Below, one piece after another: positions 37,270 to 50,524 of a stretch of 64,000 nucleotides of DNA. The DNA lies in the NCBI GenBank assembly GCA_030159075.1, contig BROG01000913.1:162654-226653 (forward strand), in the 5' to 3' direction. This DNA is from Atrina japonica (taxonomy: Eukaryota; Mollusca; Bivalvia; Pterioida; Pinnidae). Numbering within the stretch: the stretch's first letter is position 1; every line of letters starts with the position of its first letter. The notes under the pieces are model-generated. The model did not search any database and was not told where the DNA came from. It saw only the letters and a program-made list of their open reading frames with translations. The translations under genes were made by a program, and so were the position numbers.

Positions 37270-38834
37270 ATTTTGGAAACATTATGTTTGTGGGTCGAGG
37301 GTATGATTGGGTATGCTACCCAGATTTGTTTTAATTCTACGAGTCCTGAGAAGCCTTTTCATAGCTTACTAACACTAAATTAGAAAACATGTAGGTTTAT
37401 CCTCCTAAGTAAAGTAAATTGGGGTTTGGGAGTATCATTCCTGGATACATTTTGAAATTATTCAACCGGGAAGTCCAGTGAGGTATTTTCTAGATTTCAG
37501 ATACAAAATCATGGGTTTCCATATGGTCGATGATGTTCTTCCTCAGAAAAAAATTAAGTCTTGCAAGCCCAGAGAGTTCATTATTTAGGTTCCAGACCTC
37601 AAATTAAAACCGTTTATATATCAAATGCAATAAATTGACAGACTGTTTATCCCCCCACAGTGAATCGAGTTTCAGCAAACATAAGTCTTGACAGAGAAAT
37701 GTACATATATGAGGGGGCGTAACAAATTTTGAATTTTAAAAGCTCCGAGGCAATTTTCTGTTTTCCACATACTAAAACTTATAAATCTAACCATCCTATC
37801 TGATGAAGCACATGACAGATTTCATTTCATGGTAAAAAAAAAATGAATGGTGTTTCATTTTCCTTTCTCTCTAAATAATATATACCTAAATCAATGGTGG
37901 TTCTAACCCCCAAAACCTTCCCCAGAACCACCAGTGTAATCCACAATGATATTGCATATGAATACTTCAGTACCCTCATAAGACCCATAGCAGTCGACAG
38001 TGGAATGGAACAATGACCCTATCAATACCATAAACGAAATTTCCAAGCCGAACTTAGTTGCCAAAAGATTCTTCCACACTACATAATAAATTCAATCAAA
38101 ACATTCTCAATCAAACATGGAATTGCTATTTCATCAGATTTGATATTCAAGAATGGTCATAACGTGTCAGATGATACTAATTAAGGTAGATATTTATAAA
38201 CCATTTTAGAATATGCAATTCTTTTGAGTTTATAGGCTACAGTTTCTGATGTGAAGTCTTATTAAAGTTGACGAGTGTCTGAGGTGAGTGCAGATGTCCA
38301 GATTAGTACAGTAGAACCTGTCTTGGGAGACCACTGTCGTTAAAGACTATCTGTATAGAGAGATCACATTGTGAAAGTCACTTAATTTAAAAAAAATGTC
38401 TGTCTAAATAAAACCTCTTTTGAGAGACCACCTCTCTTGGGGGACCATATTTGAATGACAGAAATGGTGCTCTCTGAAGCCAGGTCCTATTGTATAATGA
38501 ACAATTAAGATACAGTTTCTGACGTAATAATCAATGTTCAATGCTTTTGTGACTTTGTTTTTCTACCCTTTGAATTGTGGTTTTAAAATGAGATATTTTT
38601 ATTTTTCATTAAATGAATGCCAAGGTATGACAAAACTTTAACATTTTATATGTTTTATATATTTGCATCTTTGTTGAATATAACAGTTGTGAGTTTTATT
38701 CGGCATATTTGTATTTCCTAAAACTTGTCCTGGCATTTTTCATCAGTTGCATCCTACCTATTTATTTTGAACAATTGCAAATCCTGGATTTTTTCATTAT
38801 TAATTCTGATCCTGTCTAACTTTTTATTTCAAAT
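37270..38834. repeat. Direct 1.56-kb duplication, copy 1
   Basis: Nearly identical to 39191-40742. It differs by scattered substitutions, a 20-bp segment missing near 38161, and a 25-30 bp segment present only here near 38225-38260. No ORF; carries a miniature element at 38315-38500. Confidence 0.9.
38315..38500. mobile_element. Miniature element inside duplication copy 1
   Basis: TIR-like ends TACAGTAGAACCTGTCTT and (reverse complement of the right end) TACAATAGGACCTGGCTT, with 'gagaccacctct' inside. The copy 2 counterpart lies at about 40220-40405. Confidence 0.6.
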
Positions 38835-38844
38835 TTGATCCTAG

Positions 38845-38905
38845 CAGAGGTGGGATCAGGTGGGAGAGAGTGTCTGTCAACCGGTCACACCTGTAGTGAG
38901 TCCAC
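38845..38905 (-). mobile_element. PLE 3'-end fragment between duplication copies
   Basis: Words 'gaggtgggatcaggtg' and 'caaccggtcacacctg' in the 356-bp spacer. Confidence 0.5.
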
Positions 38906-39190
38906 AGATAAATTCAAATCAGCTGATATATCACACTGGATATCCATCTCGAAACAAGGTTGTTTAAGCAAACATATTTAACCCACCCACATAAGAGCTA
39001 AATGCTGGGAGGTCCGGATATATATATATTTTTTTAATTTTACAAAACACGACAAGCTATTTACACTAAATTATGACCGCTTTAACTTTCGAAAATATTC
39101 CATTGATAGACTGATTAACTCCAAAAACGAAAATAAATCAAGCAAAAATAAACTGAATACCATGAGTATGGATGTATGTTGCCACGGTAC

Positions 39191-40742
39191 ATTTTGGAAA
39201 CATTATGTTTGTGGGTCGAGGGTATGATTGGGTATGCTACCCAGATTTGTTTTAATTCTACGAGTCCTGAGAAGCCTTTTCATAGCTTACTAACACTAAA
39301 TTAGAAAACATGTAGGTTTACCTAAGTAAAGTAAATTGGGGTTTGGGAGTATCATTCCTGGATACATTTTGAAATTATTCAAACCGGGAAGTCCAGTGAG
39401 TATTTTCTAGATTCCAGATACAAAATCATGGGTTTCCATATGGTCGATGATGTTCTCCTCAGAAAAAAATTAAGTCTTGCAAGCCCAGAGAGTTCATTAT
39501 TTAGGTTCCAGACCTCAAATTAAAACCGTTTATATATCAAATGCATTAAATTGACAGGCTGTTTATCCCCCACAGTGAATCGAGCTTCAGCAAACGTGAG
39601 TCTTGACAGAGAAATGTACATATATGAGGGGGCGTAACAAATTTTGAATTTTAAAAGCTCCGAGGCAATTTTCTGTTTTCCACATACTAAAACTTATAAA
39701 TCTAACCATCCTATCTGATGAAGCACATGACAGATTTCATTTCATGGTAAAAAAAAAATGAATGGTGTTTCATTTTCCTTTCTCTCTAAATAATATATAT
39801 CTAAATCAATGGTGGTTCTAACCCCCAAAACCTTCCCCAGATCCACCAGTGTAATCCACAATGATATTGCATATGAATACTTCAGTACCCTCGTAAGACC
39901 CATAGCAGTCGACAGTGGAATGGAACAATGACCCTATCAATACCATAAACGAAATTTCCAAGCCGAACTTAGTTGCCAAAAGATTCTTCCACACTACATA
40001 ATAAATTCAATCAAAACATTCTCAATCAAACATGGAATTGCTATTTCATCAGATTTGATATTCAAGAATGGTCATAATTTCATAGCACAAGATAATTACG
40101 TGTCAGATGATACTAATTAAGGTAGATATTTATAAACCATTTTTAGAATATGCAATTCTTTTAAAGTCTTATTAAAGTTGACGAGTGTCTGAGGTGAGTA
40201 CAGATGTCCAAATTAGTACAGTAGAACTTGTCTTGGGATACCACTGTCGTTAAAGACTATCTGTATAGAGAGGTCACATTGTGAAAGTCACTCAAATTAA
40301 AAAAATGTCTGTCTAAATAAAACCTCTTTTGAGAGACCACCTCTTTTGGGGGACCATATTTGAATGACAGAAATGGTGCTCTCTGAAGCCAGGTCCTACT
40401 GTATAATGAACAATTAAGATATAGTTTCTGACGTAATAATCAACGTTCAATGCTTTTGTGACTTTGTTTTTCTACCTTTTGAATTGTGGTTTTAAAATGA
40501 GACATTTTTATTTTTCATTAAATGAATGCCAAGATATGACAAAATTTTAACATTTTATATGTTTTATATATTTGCATCTTGTTGAATATAACAGTTGTGA
40601 GTTTTATTCAGCGTTTTGGTATTTCCTAAAACTTGTCCTGGAAGTTTTCATCAGTTGCATCCTACCTATTTATTTTTAACAAATGCAAATCCTGGATTTT
40701 TTCACCATTAATTCTGATCCTGTCTAACTTTTTATTTCAAAT
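39191..40742. repeat. Direct 1.56-kb duplication, copy 2
   Basis: See copy 1; 1552 bp. Both copies lack TG..CA ends and an internal coding region, arguing against LTRs. Confidence 0.9.
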
Positions 40743-41425
40743 GGAATGTACATATCTTAAAACATTTTATTCACGGTTGTTTTACATAAGATCTAGAGTA
40801 CATCGCCACGCTATAAAGCTGTTAACTGTAGAATTTATTCTCCATTTTCAATATAAATAAATCTAGGAAAATGACGTTAGTTGACTTATATATGCGCTGG
40901 CGGATTTAGAGGGGAGTGGGGGCACACGCCCGCTAAAATTGCCTTTTCTTTAAAATATAAAATAACAAATAAAGTTTTAGTGTCTGGAAGCCAGAAAATG
41001 GCCTCAGAGATTTTAGAATAAAACAATTTTCTAGACTGAATCCAGAAAAAGGCTTCCAAGATCTTTAAAAAAAATTCTGGACCTTACTTGAATTGCTCCT
41101 GTAACATTTGTGTTTGTTGAAACTCAAGGTATTTTGTGAATAATCAGTCTGTCAATTTGATGCATTATTTGGGATAAAAAAAAATCGTAATGTGAAAATT
41201 AACTCTCTGTCAGTCTGTGCATTTCTGGAGAAATGCCCTGGACCACGTGGCAAATAAGGAAAAAGAAAAAGGGAAAATAATTGATTTATTTCAGTGTTCT
41301 TCCTCCATTTTCATTTCCATGTTTACTCTTGATCACTCTTGATCTACTTTATGTACTTATTCAATTTGATAAGTATATAATTATTTATTTATATGTATTG
41401 CACAATTGCACATGTATATATATAC
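40743..41425. other. Non-coding stretch with possible element end
   Basis: 'ggcggatttagagggg' at about 40902 is partly mirrored by 'ccctctaacc...gcatccgcc' at 42065-42105, hinting at an old inverted-end element spanning both; not proven. Confidence 0.3.
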
Positions 41426-41429
41426 ATCA

Positions 41430-41718
<289 letters not shown>

Positions 41719-42114
41719 CACGTAATTGTATATCATACTATATGTTTATGCTGATGAGCCGTAAGGCTTAAGGCAGTTGAATGAATAAACTGAATAGTAA
41801 CCATCATTACATTTTCGACACCTCAAAGTATAGGAACCTTTAATTAGATTGTGTCTGGAAAGCTTCCAAATTCATAATTAATTTTTTAAAATACCTACGT
41901 GTCCCTATTATCTCAAATGAATTATTGCTTCACAATTTATCCAACAATTTGTAAAAAGAGAACATGTTCAAAAAGGTTTGTATCATAACAGTCTATTATA
42001 ATTCAGTTACCCTCACCCCACCCCTGAAAACATTCTTGATCCGCATTCTAGGGCACCGTGAAGATAAAAAGCACGCCCTCTAACCTAAAATCTTGCATCC
42101 GCCTATGACATGGT

Positions 42115-45100
42115 ACCATATTTTATAAATAAGTAATATTGCAATATTAAAAATCGATTTTATTATTAATATCAAAAAGTCATATAGTATTGGTACCATA
42201 CAAATGTCAACTAACAACATATACCTCTTACAGACCTATATCTAAATTGACTTTTACAAGAGACTGTTGCAAATAAATGCTTTAATCAGTTCTTGTGAAA
42301 ATCCGTATGCTTAGAAGAAAGTCTAGTCGTTTTGATTTGATCTTTGTATAAATTTTCTTTGAAGCTTTATTTCTGAGATGCAACAAGTTTTATTTCTGAG
42401 ATGCAAAATTTTTTCTTTGAGGTAATTATTTTGTTGACGTCACTTACTATGAATAAAGACGGAAATCACGCTGGTATTTTCGCTTGTCCCTTACAAATAC
42501 TTGCTTTTGCTGTAGCTAGCTCTAAATTATGTGTATTCAAAATTTGGCAATGGATCTGAGGGCCGACATACCCCCTCCCCAAGCGGTAATGCAACAGAGA
42601 TCTGATTGAAGCATGTGGGGCCCTATCTATAGCGAGAAGGTAGATCAATCTAAAATATTTCACAAAAATTGACGGTCGAAAAAACAAGGTACATATGGGG
42701 TACATATTATTTCAGTTTAAAATAATTTGCAATATTTTGTGTATTCATATACATATTTGCATAAAGAGCACTATGTCAGTTCAAACGTTTTTTTTTTTCA
42801 CCAAGAAAGTTCGACACATTTCAAACCACTTTAGAAAAAATGTCACAGATGTATAAGATTTCATTAAATTTATGAGTAAAGACAGTTAATTCCAACATAG
42901 AAAACTATGGGAAATGGTATTGGTTGGCATGTTAGTCAGACATATGGAAAGATATAGAGAAAATCGATTACACAAATGTTTTCAAACTATGCATACTTAC
43001 TCACCTTTTGGAAAAAGATAGGCCCTAAAAATTTTTTTTTTTCAAAAGTCAAGATCACGAGTACTTACTATCAATTTTTAATTTTGCTACATTTGTACTA
43101 CAAATTGGTTATAGAAGTACTAAAAGTGTAATACATGTACATCAACCTAAAAATATATCGAAGCAAAACGTCCAAAACGCAGCCCGTACTCTAAATAAAA
43201 ATTATAACGTTCACGAAATAGCTTTTCTGGTCATTACTGTAATTCACTTACAGAATATCATTCTTATATATATACACACACACATATCTTGTGAAAATTG
43301 CTTGAAAAACCCAATTTGGCAATTGATTAATTCCAACTCTCCAACTAACCATACGACACTAGACCTAGCCTAATTTTCATAAAATATATATGTATATAAT
43401 AATTTTTATTCCTGTGTATATCTCTTATTTATCATTGTATATCAATCTAAGTAGTAAAAAACGAAATAATAAATTGTTTTGGGAAAAACACAGCTAATGC
43501 CCTTTTAACAATGGACCTGTAAGTTATGTATATGAATTGTTTTGCTCCTTTAGATTTGCTGTCAATACTAAATAGAAAATTTGCGTGCTGTACATTTTAG
43601 TGAAAACTTTATACGGATAATCAGTCTATGTGTGAGCACATTTTGTCTGACATGATTCCTGGCAATCGTCTGTGGCTAATCTTTCGACATTTAGTTGCTG
43701 GTTAAAATCAATTTAGAAATGATTGATAAACTTATCATTTTTGGTATTAGGACAAACTTCAGACAACCAATATCCGCTGATAATCACCCCGTTGTCGTAT
43801 TCGATGCTGTTATAAAGAAATGTAATTTGTGTTGGTACTCTAAACACTTTAATTTAGTTTACGGCTTATATGTCATTTAATGAAAGAATGCAATATGCAA
43901 TATATAGGATCAAAGACATTGCCTTTAACTGTCAGTACATGGTGTTCATTTAATTTTTGACCTTCGTTTGTCCAGTTGTTTTGGAAGTTTCCAAGGTGTT
44001 CATATTACAGTAACATCAGGAAACCACATACACAAAAAGCTGCACCGCCATATTTACATTTGTTTTACTAAAGATAAAGAATTGGTACTGCTACCGAAGA
44101 AGCATGCCCCAGCTGTACAGCTACCCAGAAGCAAATCTATCATCTATATAATGAGTAGCCTAAGTACGAAACCACTAGAAGAAACGGACATACAAGCCTC
44201 CAATGATTCATAAATATCAACATGATGGAATTCGTCGCTTTTATTTTCACAAGAGTTACTTATCTTTAACAGCCGAGTTGTCATGTATTGACATCTAATT
44301 TGTAAAATTCAATTTAGTATGTCTAGATTATGGAACAAAAAAAATAATAAATCTGTGAAATCTACAGCAACGGAAAGTGACAGTTTTTCACTTAAGGGAA
44401 TTTGTTTTCATTGTGTAGATGACTCGTCAAGTTTTTGTCATTTCTTTAAACATAATAGATACAGCTAAATCATATTTGAGTAAGAGTATAATATATTTTT
44501 GTCTGTATTGAAGTTCTTTTCCTTTAATGCCATTTTACTGAATTAACCTTGGAAACAGCAACGGAACAGAAAAGCTGTAGCACACAATAGAATCATTACC
44601 GAAATATGAATTTTCCCGCAAATATTGCGTTGCATTAATCATTGCGCCAAATCAATATTGCTAGAAAAGTACATGATGGTGCCCATTCTGGCACAGCAGA
44701 AGAATGGTCACGGGGCATTCTAGGGATGTTGTGGTATTGTGGCTCTATCCTTGCACTATGTAGTATGTCTGAACGATGAACTGAAGGCTGTTAATTGCAA
44801 GTAAATAGATTTTTAATGTGATATAAACTGAATGTAATATTTATCATTATAGCAGTAAAAGTTTTACTCTATGATTTCTTTAACATTACTCCATGTACAA
44901 TGTATGGCAAAATGTGAATAAGTTGTCAACCAATGAACATGTGGTTCTTTAAATCACGTTAGGAATCAATGGATATTTCAAATTATCAATGGCATTTTAT
45001 TACAATTAATTGTACATCTAAATATCTTCATGTTATTACATTTTCTTTTTAAAGGGTGAATTAATATAAAATATTTCCTACATAAGTACATACAATGATA

Positions 45101-45435
45101 TTGCGATCGTTTAGTGATCGGTTTAAAATCGTGGTGGATTTGGACTACAAGATGGTGCCAGAATATTGCCAAAATAGTGTTGAAAGACACTGCAATATTG
45201 CACAATAGTGCAGAAACATAGCTACACAAAGTTTTTAATTTGGTAAAGGAACTAAGACAAATTATTAAAATCCTCACTAGACCATTTAAAGAAATGTATT
45301 GCCATTAATAATTGTTGCGTTGGTTGTTACTACTGACTTTCTTGTTCGGGACAGGGTATTATCTTAAAACAATCTTGGATATACCCGCCTATTTATTTTT
45401 AAGAGACTAGAGATTTAATTTGAAATCATAACATG
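42115..45435. other. Gene-poor stretch
   Basis: AT-rich. Short open frames at 43695-43880, 43968-44213 (+) and 45277-44978 (-) show no domain and no convincing splice context. Confidence 0.4.
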
Positions 45436-45439
45436 GTTG

Positions 45440-45730
45440 GGAATAAATATCAAGTAATATTTGGCACTGATGACACCATTTAAATTCCAAAATTTTCTAA
45501 AGCTAATATAGTCATCTTTTTACAGTGGTTACTCTTAGACGGATTTCGGCTATACTTTTAGATGTATTATTTGGCCTTGTAAAATACCACTTTTTCTTTA
45601 GTAAATACACATACATTTGAAATTTGAGCTCAACCGATGAAGTCTAATTGCAAGAAAAGATCGTCTTGAGCATTAGAACTTTGGTATTATGTTTATAATA
45701 TATATAGTACAAGTTTCGGTATACTAAGCT
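45440..45730 (+). repeat. Hammerhead-repeat unit, plus orientation
   Basis: Aligns with the reverse complement of the 7-8 kb units ('acagtggttactcttagacg', 'tatttggccttgta'). Confidence 0.7.
45628..45671 (+). ncRNA. Hammerhead-like motif, U4 changed
   Basis: GCTCAA, CCGATGA (U4 to C), AGTC-TAATT-GCAA, GAAAA, GATC, GTC, TTGAGC. Stem I is perfect and the cleavage triplet is kept, but the core and stem II are damaged. Confidence 0.5.
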
Positions 45731-45734
45731 TTAG

Positions 45735-46300
45735 TCCACCTCCAAGATACTAGCACTTCTACTATTACCACCGTCTCTAGCACTATTACACACTTCTTAT
45801 ATAACTGCATCAATGACTTCTGCCATTGCTTTTTTTTCCTGAAATCTAATCCACCACTGGTTTTATTTCATCTCATAAGCAACCTGTAAAATAAAGCATG
45901 ACAGAAAATTGATTTTCTGAGACATTTCACGTTTTATCAGCGTTTGGTGTGATATTATCAACTGATTTGCTGGTGTCCGCATTATGTTTAAGTTTTTACG
46001 ACCTTTAAAGTTCAAATGTTTGTCATTTAAATCATCTATTGTTCATCAAATCGATAGTTTTACCACTTTTGTTTTTATTGGGAGTAAAAGTGACATAACA
46101 CATTCCGCTTAAGTACACAGACAATAATATCGCATTTTCAATATATTTTCAGAAATCTAATTTGTTGCTAGATCGAAAATTACAGAGATTCTGGAGAAAT
46201 ATCTCTGCATAAAAATGTATGGTGTGGTTGTGTAAAAGTCGTATCGGAATTCCAACAACAATACAATAAACTGGTGATTGAACATATGGCAACGCACACA
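45735..46300. other. Gene-poor stretch
   Basis: AT-rich, nothing recognised. Confidence 0.4.
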
Positions 46301-46305
46301 TCTAC

Positions 46306-46421
<116 letters not shown>

Positions 46422-46484
46422 TTTTCGTTCATTTTTTGTCAAGTTTCACTCCCTCCCAGTTAAAGTTTATTAATAATTAGTTAT

Positions 46485-47350
46485 TGGAATTTCTAATAGA
46501 CAACATATTTGTAATGTTCGGAAATGTGGTCTTTTAACAAACTGTCGGCATTCCTATGAGAACCAATTGTGCCCCTTTATTTGCCGATCTGTTCCTTTAT
46601 TCATACAAAGCATACTTCATTCATAAACTGCTGAATCAAAATAAGGAAAAGTTGGTGGTGTCCTTTAATTTGACATTTAGATATATTAACGACGTTTTGT
46701 CAATTAATAATGACAATTTTCATACATATGTCAATGCGATATATCCCAGCGAACTAGAAATTAAAGATATAACAGAATCAAGAACAAACGCTTCATACTT
46801 AGACATTTTACTTATAGACACAGACGGGAAATTGGCAAATAAGCTTTACGGCAAACGCGACGGTTTCGGGTTTCCCATCGTAAATTTTCCACATTTAAGT
46901 AGTAATATCCCTCAGTCACCCGCATATAGAGTTTATATTTCACAAATGATCCAATATGTCAGATCGTGTACAACATATGAAGATTTCATATACAGAGGTA
47001 AACTACTCACTGACAAATTATTGACACAGGGATATCAAAAACCGCGTTTGATATCAACGTTCCGCAAATTTTACGGTCGGTATAATAGTCTTGTTTGCGA
47101 TTACTGTTTCACTAAGTATAATGTTGAGATGCTTTTTCGTTTGCGGTTGCTGAGACGTCTGTACCAATCGTGACTTGACTGGATTCATGGCGGGTGTGAC
47201 CGGTCGACAGGGGATGCTTACTCCTCCATGGCACCTGATCCCACCTCTTGATTTCCAGAGGTCCGTGTTTGTCCATTTTTACCGAATTTGCATCTATGTC
47301 CTTGACATTCTATTGGTTTATACTTTGGCATCTGAGATTTTTTATATTAT
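46485..47350 (+). pseudogene. PLE fragment with long RT C-terminal ORF
   Basis: Open for 205 codons (46556-47173), covering the RTNCAPLFADL block, the catalytic box, NASYLDILL and the C-terminal block, then the 3' UTR to about 47345. The catalytic box reads FRYINDVLS where the 23.6-kb copy has FRYIDDVLS: the first Asp of the pair is Asn, so it could not be an active RT. The reading frame is otherwise well preserved, suggesting a fairly young insertion. 5'-truncated just beyond a (GA)n tract. Confidence 0.75.
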
Positions 47351-47549
47351 AGCACCCGATTCTCGATTTTTAAAACAAGCTTCCAGTAAAACGTTTGGTG
47401 GACTGTTTTGCAATTATTGTGCCATGTTTAGGGCCGTATAATTCCATAAGATAAGAGGGGGTGCTGAATGACAGTAATGTTATCATTTGCCTATTCATTC
47501 ATCACTCATAGGCCTACTTCGTGTTTGAAACATCTGTCAATCATTTTCA

Positions 47550-47550
<1 letters not shown>

Positions 47551-47616
<66 letters not shown>
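47551..47616. repeat. (TA)n microsatellite
   Basis: Uninterrupted dinucleotide run. Confidence 0.95.
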
Positions 47617-47619
<3 letters not shown>

Positions 47620-47620
<1 letters not shown>

Positions 47621-48274
47621 ACCTTATTTCGTTATCTTCACTGTTTTCATTTCAAGTAGCCTGCCCAGACTGCTTTTGCAATCGATAGTACATTGTGTAC
47701 CTGTCGAAAATTAGAACCGTCCAAATCTGACGTCATTGAGTACATGCAGGAAATGCCTCCTCAGCGGCGTTATTTTAACATTGCAAGCAGCTACTCTATT
47801 TGAATCATTTTTAATCAATTATTTGAATAGATAACGAGTAGCGATCATATTTTAATTATTAGAAAACTTATTTCAGCTGTTGCAGTCCTCATTCTACACC
47901 CCAGTTTTGTAGTATTAGAAATATCGAGTATTTTCCGATTTCCAAAGTGATTTTAATGTGCCAGGGATAATCGAGCCACAAATCTTATCTTGGGCACTTT
48001 TGTTTTACTGTGAATAATGTAAAATATCACAATGAAAAATTATTTTAAAGAGTACGTAATAAGACTATGGAAGAAATTTACAATTATTTGTTCGAATCCG
48101 CCGATCGAGTCGATTACGTAGAGTTACGTTCCACCACCATTGGAAATATCAGTATCACACAAACGTTATCGGTTATCACGTGGTATATGAATCAGTCCCA
48201 TTTTAAAAAGTAATATGCGGAGCCTAGGCCGAATTTCTACCCCGATTTTAAGCGATCTTGGGGAGTAAACAAAC

Positions 48275-48275
<1 letters not shown>
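47620..48275. other. Gene-poor stretch
   Basis: Nothing recognised. Confidence 0.4.
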
Positions 48276-48277
<2 letters not shown>

Positions 48278-48354
<77 letters not shown>

Positions 48355-48364
48355 CGCACGCACG

Positions 48365-48419
<55 letters not shown>

Positions 48420-48420
48420 A
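48278..48420. repeat. (CA)n microsatellite
   Basis: About 140 bp with a CACG-interrupted middle. Confidence 0.95.
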
Positions 48421-48595
48421 ATAAACAAGATTTTAGAATCAAGAATAATAATACCAATAATGAATCTACGCTATATGCACATATTTTGATATTCAAATAC
48501 ATACAAAGACATAGACATACTATATTGCGTATTGACAGTTTTAATGTGCCCTTTCACATGTTGCCTTGTGCCTTTAGAAAATCTTTTTAAACTAT

Positions 48596-48639
48596 GCTCT
48601 ACTAATAAAGTCTAATTGACAGAAACGATCGTTTTGAGC
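48596..48639 (+). ncRNA. Hammerhead-like relic
   Basis: GCTCTA, CTAATAA (G5 and G8 both A), AGTC-TAATT-GACA, GAAAC, GATCGTT, TTGAGC. Stem II is the 3-bp GTC/GAC form; core dead. The repeat unit is truncated, ending near 48670. Confidence 0.5.
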
Positions 48640-48711
48640 ATTATAGCTTTGGTATTATGTTTATATTCATTAAACCAAGACTTATTTTTTCTGTAAATCT
48701 ATGTTTCGGTT

Positions 48712-48925
48712 ATTAATGAGTAGAACACATTCCATTTCTACAAAACTTCGCTCCTGGTTATTTTAGCCCTTTAACGACATACATTCGCCCTAAATAGTCT
48801 CATAGATCATGGTCCCATGGACGGCATGTATGTAATTGTTAAAATTTCGCTTTCATTTTAAATTTGATCCCTGAATGTACATAGCACAAATAAAACGGGA
48901 GCGTAGATTTCCAGTTATACAGTAG
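48712..48925 (-). mobile_element. Diverged MITE of the 'aattttcgct' family
   Basis: Reverse orientation; ends 'tacaaaacttcgctcctgg' and 'gggagcgtagatttccag'. Confidence 0.4.
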
Positions 48926-49449
48926 TTGTATATACTTAAAACAACATTAACAACCACGAAACTTGTAATCCCATAATTTACTGCACGACTTTTATATGTA
49001 ATTCAAATATGGAAATGGAGTGTATTAGAAGGTCTAGATATTATCAATCCCCCGTAAATTGGAATTTATGAATTTAGATGAAAGGAAGTCATAAAGACAC
49101 ATTTGCACTTGCCTTAATCATTTATTTACAGAAGTCTATTGTTTTTGCAGGGACTAATGAGTTAAGATATCCGTAGTGTATAACTATAAAGGCGCTAACA
49201 GTACAATGACAAATACACAATTGCAGTGTTTTGAGGTCCTGAACAAAATATCGTCGGCAGTATATAGATTTACTAACCATAATTATATATTCTACAGTAG
49301 TTTTAAATCTGTCTGGGTTTACAGAATGTTTACAGAATATTAATTGTAGCAGCACCAGGTATCATAAACTGATTGATTTTCGACTGTATTCAACACAGTA
49401 TCATATTACTGAAATATATAATGGTGAATATTATAAACATTACATCAAT

Positions 49450-49544
49450 GTTATAGTTTTGAAATACAAAACACCAAAGCAAAAATCAATTGAAATGATG
49501 GTCTTAAGCATTTGCCTTGGGTTTTTGTATTGCAAAACTATAAC
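49450..49544. repeat. Inverted repeat with hammerhead-like loop remnant
   Basis: Arms 49450-49483 and 49511-49544 are near-complementary ('gttatagttttgaaataca' against the complement of 'tgtattgcaaaactataac'). The 27-nt loop includes 'ttgaaatgatggtcttaagc', resembling the GAAA-stem III-GTC-stem I part of the decayed 10.5-kb motif. Confidence 0.6.
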
Positions 49545-49562
49545 CTTGGTCGGATGGGGTGG

Positions 49563-49672
<110 letters not shown>

Positions 49673-49679
49673 ATTTAAA

Positions 49680-50425
49680 CTCCAACTGGTGGTAGATGCA
49701 TTTGGAAATGTTGTTCCTCAAACGCTTCCTAACCAACGGTTATTCAAATATTTCTCAAACTTTTCCGCAATTAACCATTTCACCCCTGATTATCTGAGTG
49801 GTATGCTTTGTTCTTTAAGATCAGTCAATTATGATTTGTAGGGTTGAAAGAGGTAAATGCTATAGATATCCATATACAAGACCAATAATTTATCGTAATT
49901 TGTTTTGATTTGGATTTCCCAGAGGCCTAATGTTGTCCAGTATTGAAGTTCTGTTCAAATAATTGGGCGGAGCGAAATAACCATTTCATTAGCATACGGA
50001 TGATTCTATTCATATTTAAGTTATGACAACCTCCACGGGAAAAACATTTTGTATTCCTCACTGAATAATCGTAGCTACAATGACAAGAAGGAACGACTGC
50101 TTGCCAGCAAAACTTTAATAGCGTTATGCTTTATTACCTAAAATTTAAAATCATCCTGGTCGAAAAAGGTATCACGAAATTCCACCCAGCCAAGTAATAC
50201 TATAGTATGTTTGTATTTTAACACATAAGTACCTTTTGTGTTCAAATTAACTGTAGTGTAGCTTTAAATTGTAAAAGTCACAATACAGAACATTGTTTCA
50301 CTAATGGCAATGTTTCTCGTTCGAAAATAGTTGCAGATTTTCTATACCTATTGTGACCAGGGAATATTTGTCACTGGGTTTATTTGTTTTTTCACAATGA
50401 AATTACAGTGATTGTTACCGCTTGG
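49680..50425. other. Gene-poor stretch
   Basis: Nothing recognised. Confidence 0.4.
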
Positions 50426-50429
50426 TAGG

Positions 50430-50520
50430 TAAGGCTAGCTCCTTTAGGACACCTGATCCCACCTCTTGACTTTCCGTTGTCAATGATTGTTCAATATGTT
50501 GTGGTTTTTATGGAATTTGA
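50430..50520 (+). mobile_element. Diverged PLE 3'-end fragment
   Basis: 'cacctgatcccacctcttga' in plus orientation with degraded flanks. Confidence 0.5.
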
Positions 50521-50524
50521 TGCG

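Noticed and set aside
37270..40742. The two 1.56-kb copies as LTRs of a retrotransposon
   Set aside because: Only 356 bp lies between them, no coding region, no TG..CA ends.
41745..41780. Hammerhead-like 'ctgatgagccgtaaggc' on the plus strand
   Set aside because: The CUGAUGA strand and a GCC/GGC stem are there, but no GAAA follows and no cleavage triplet with a pairing stem I was found.
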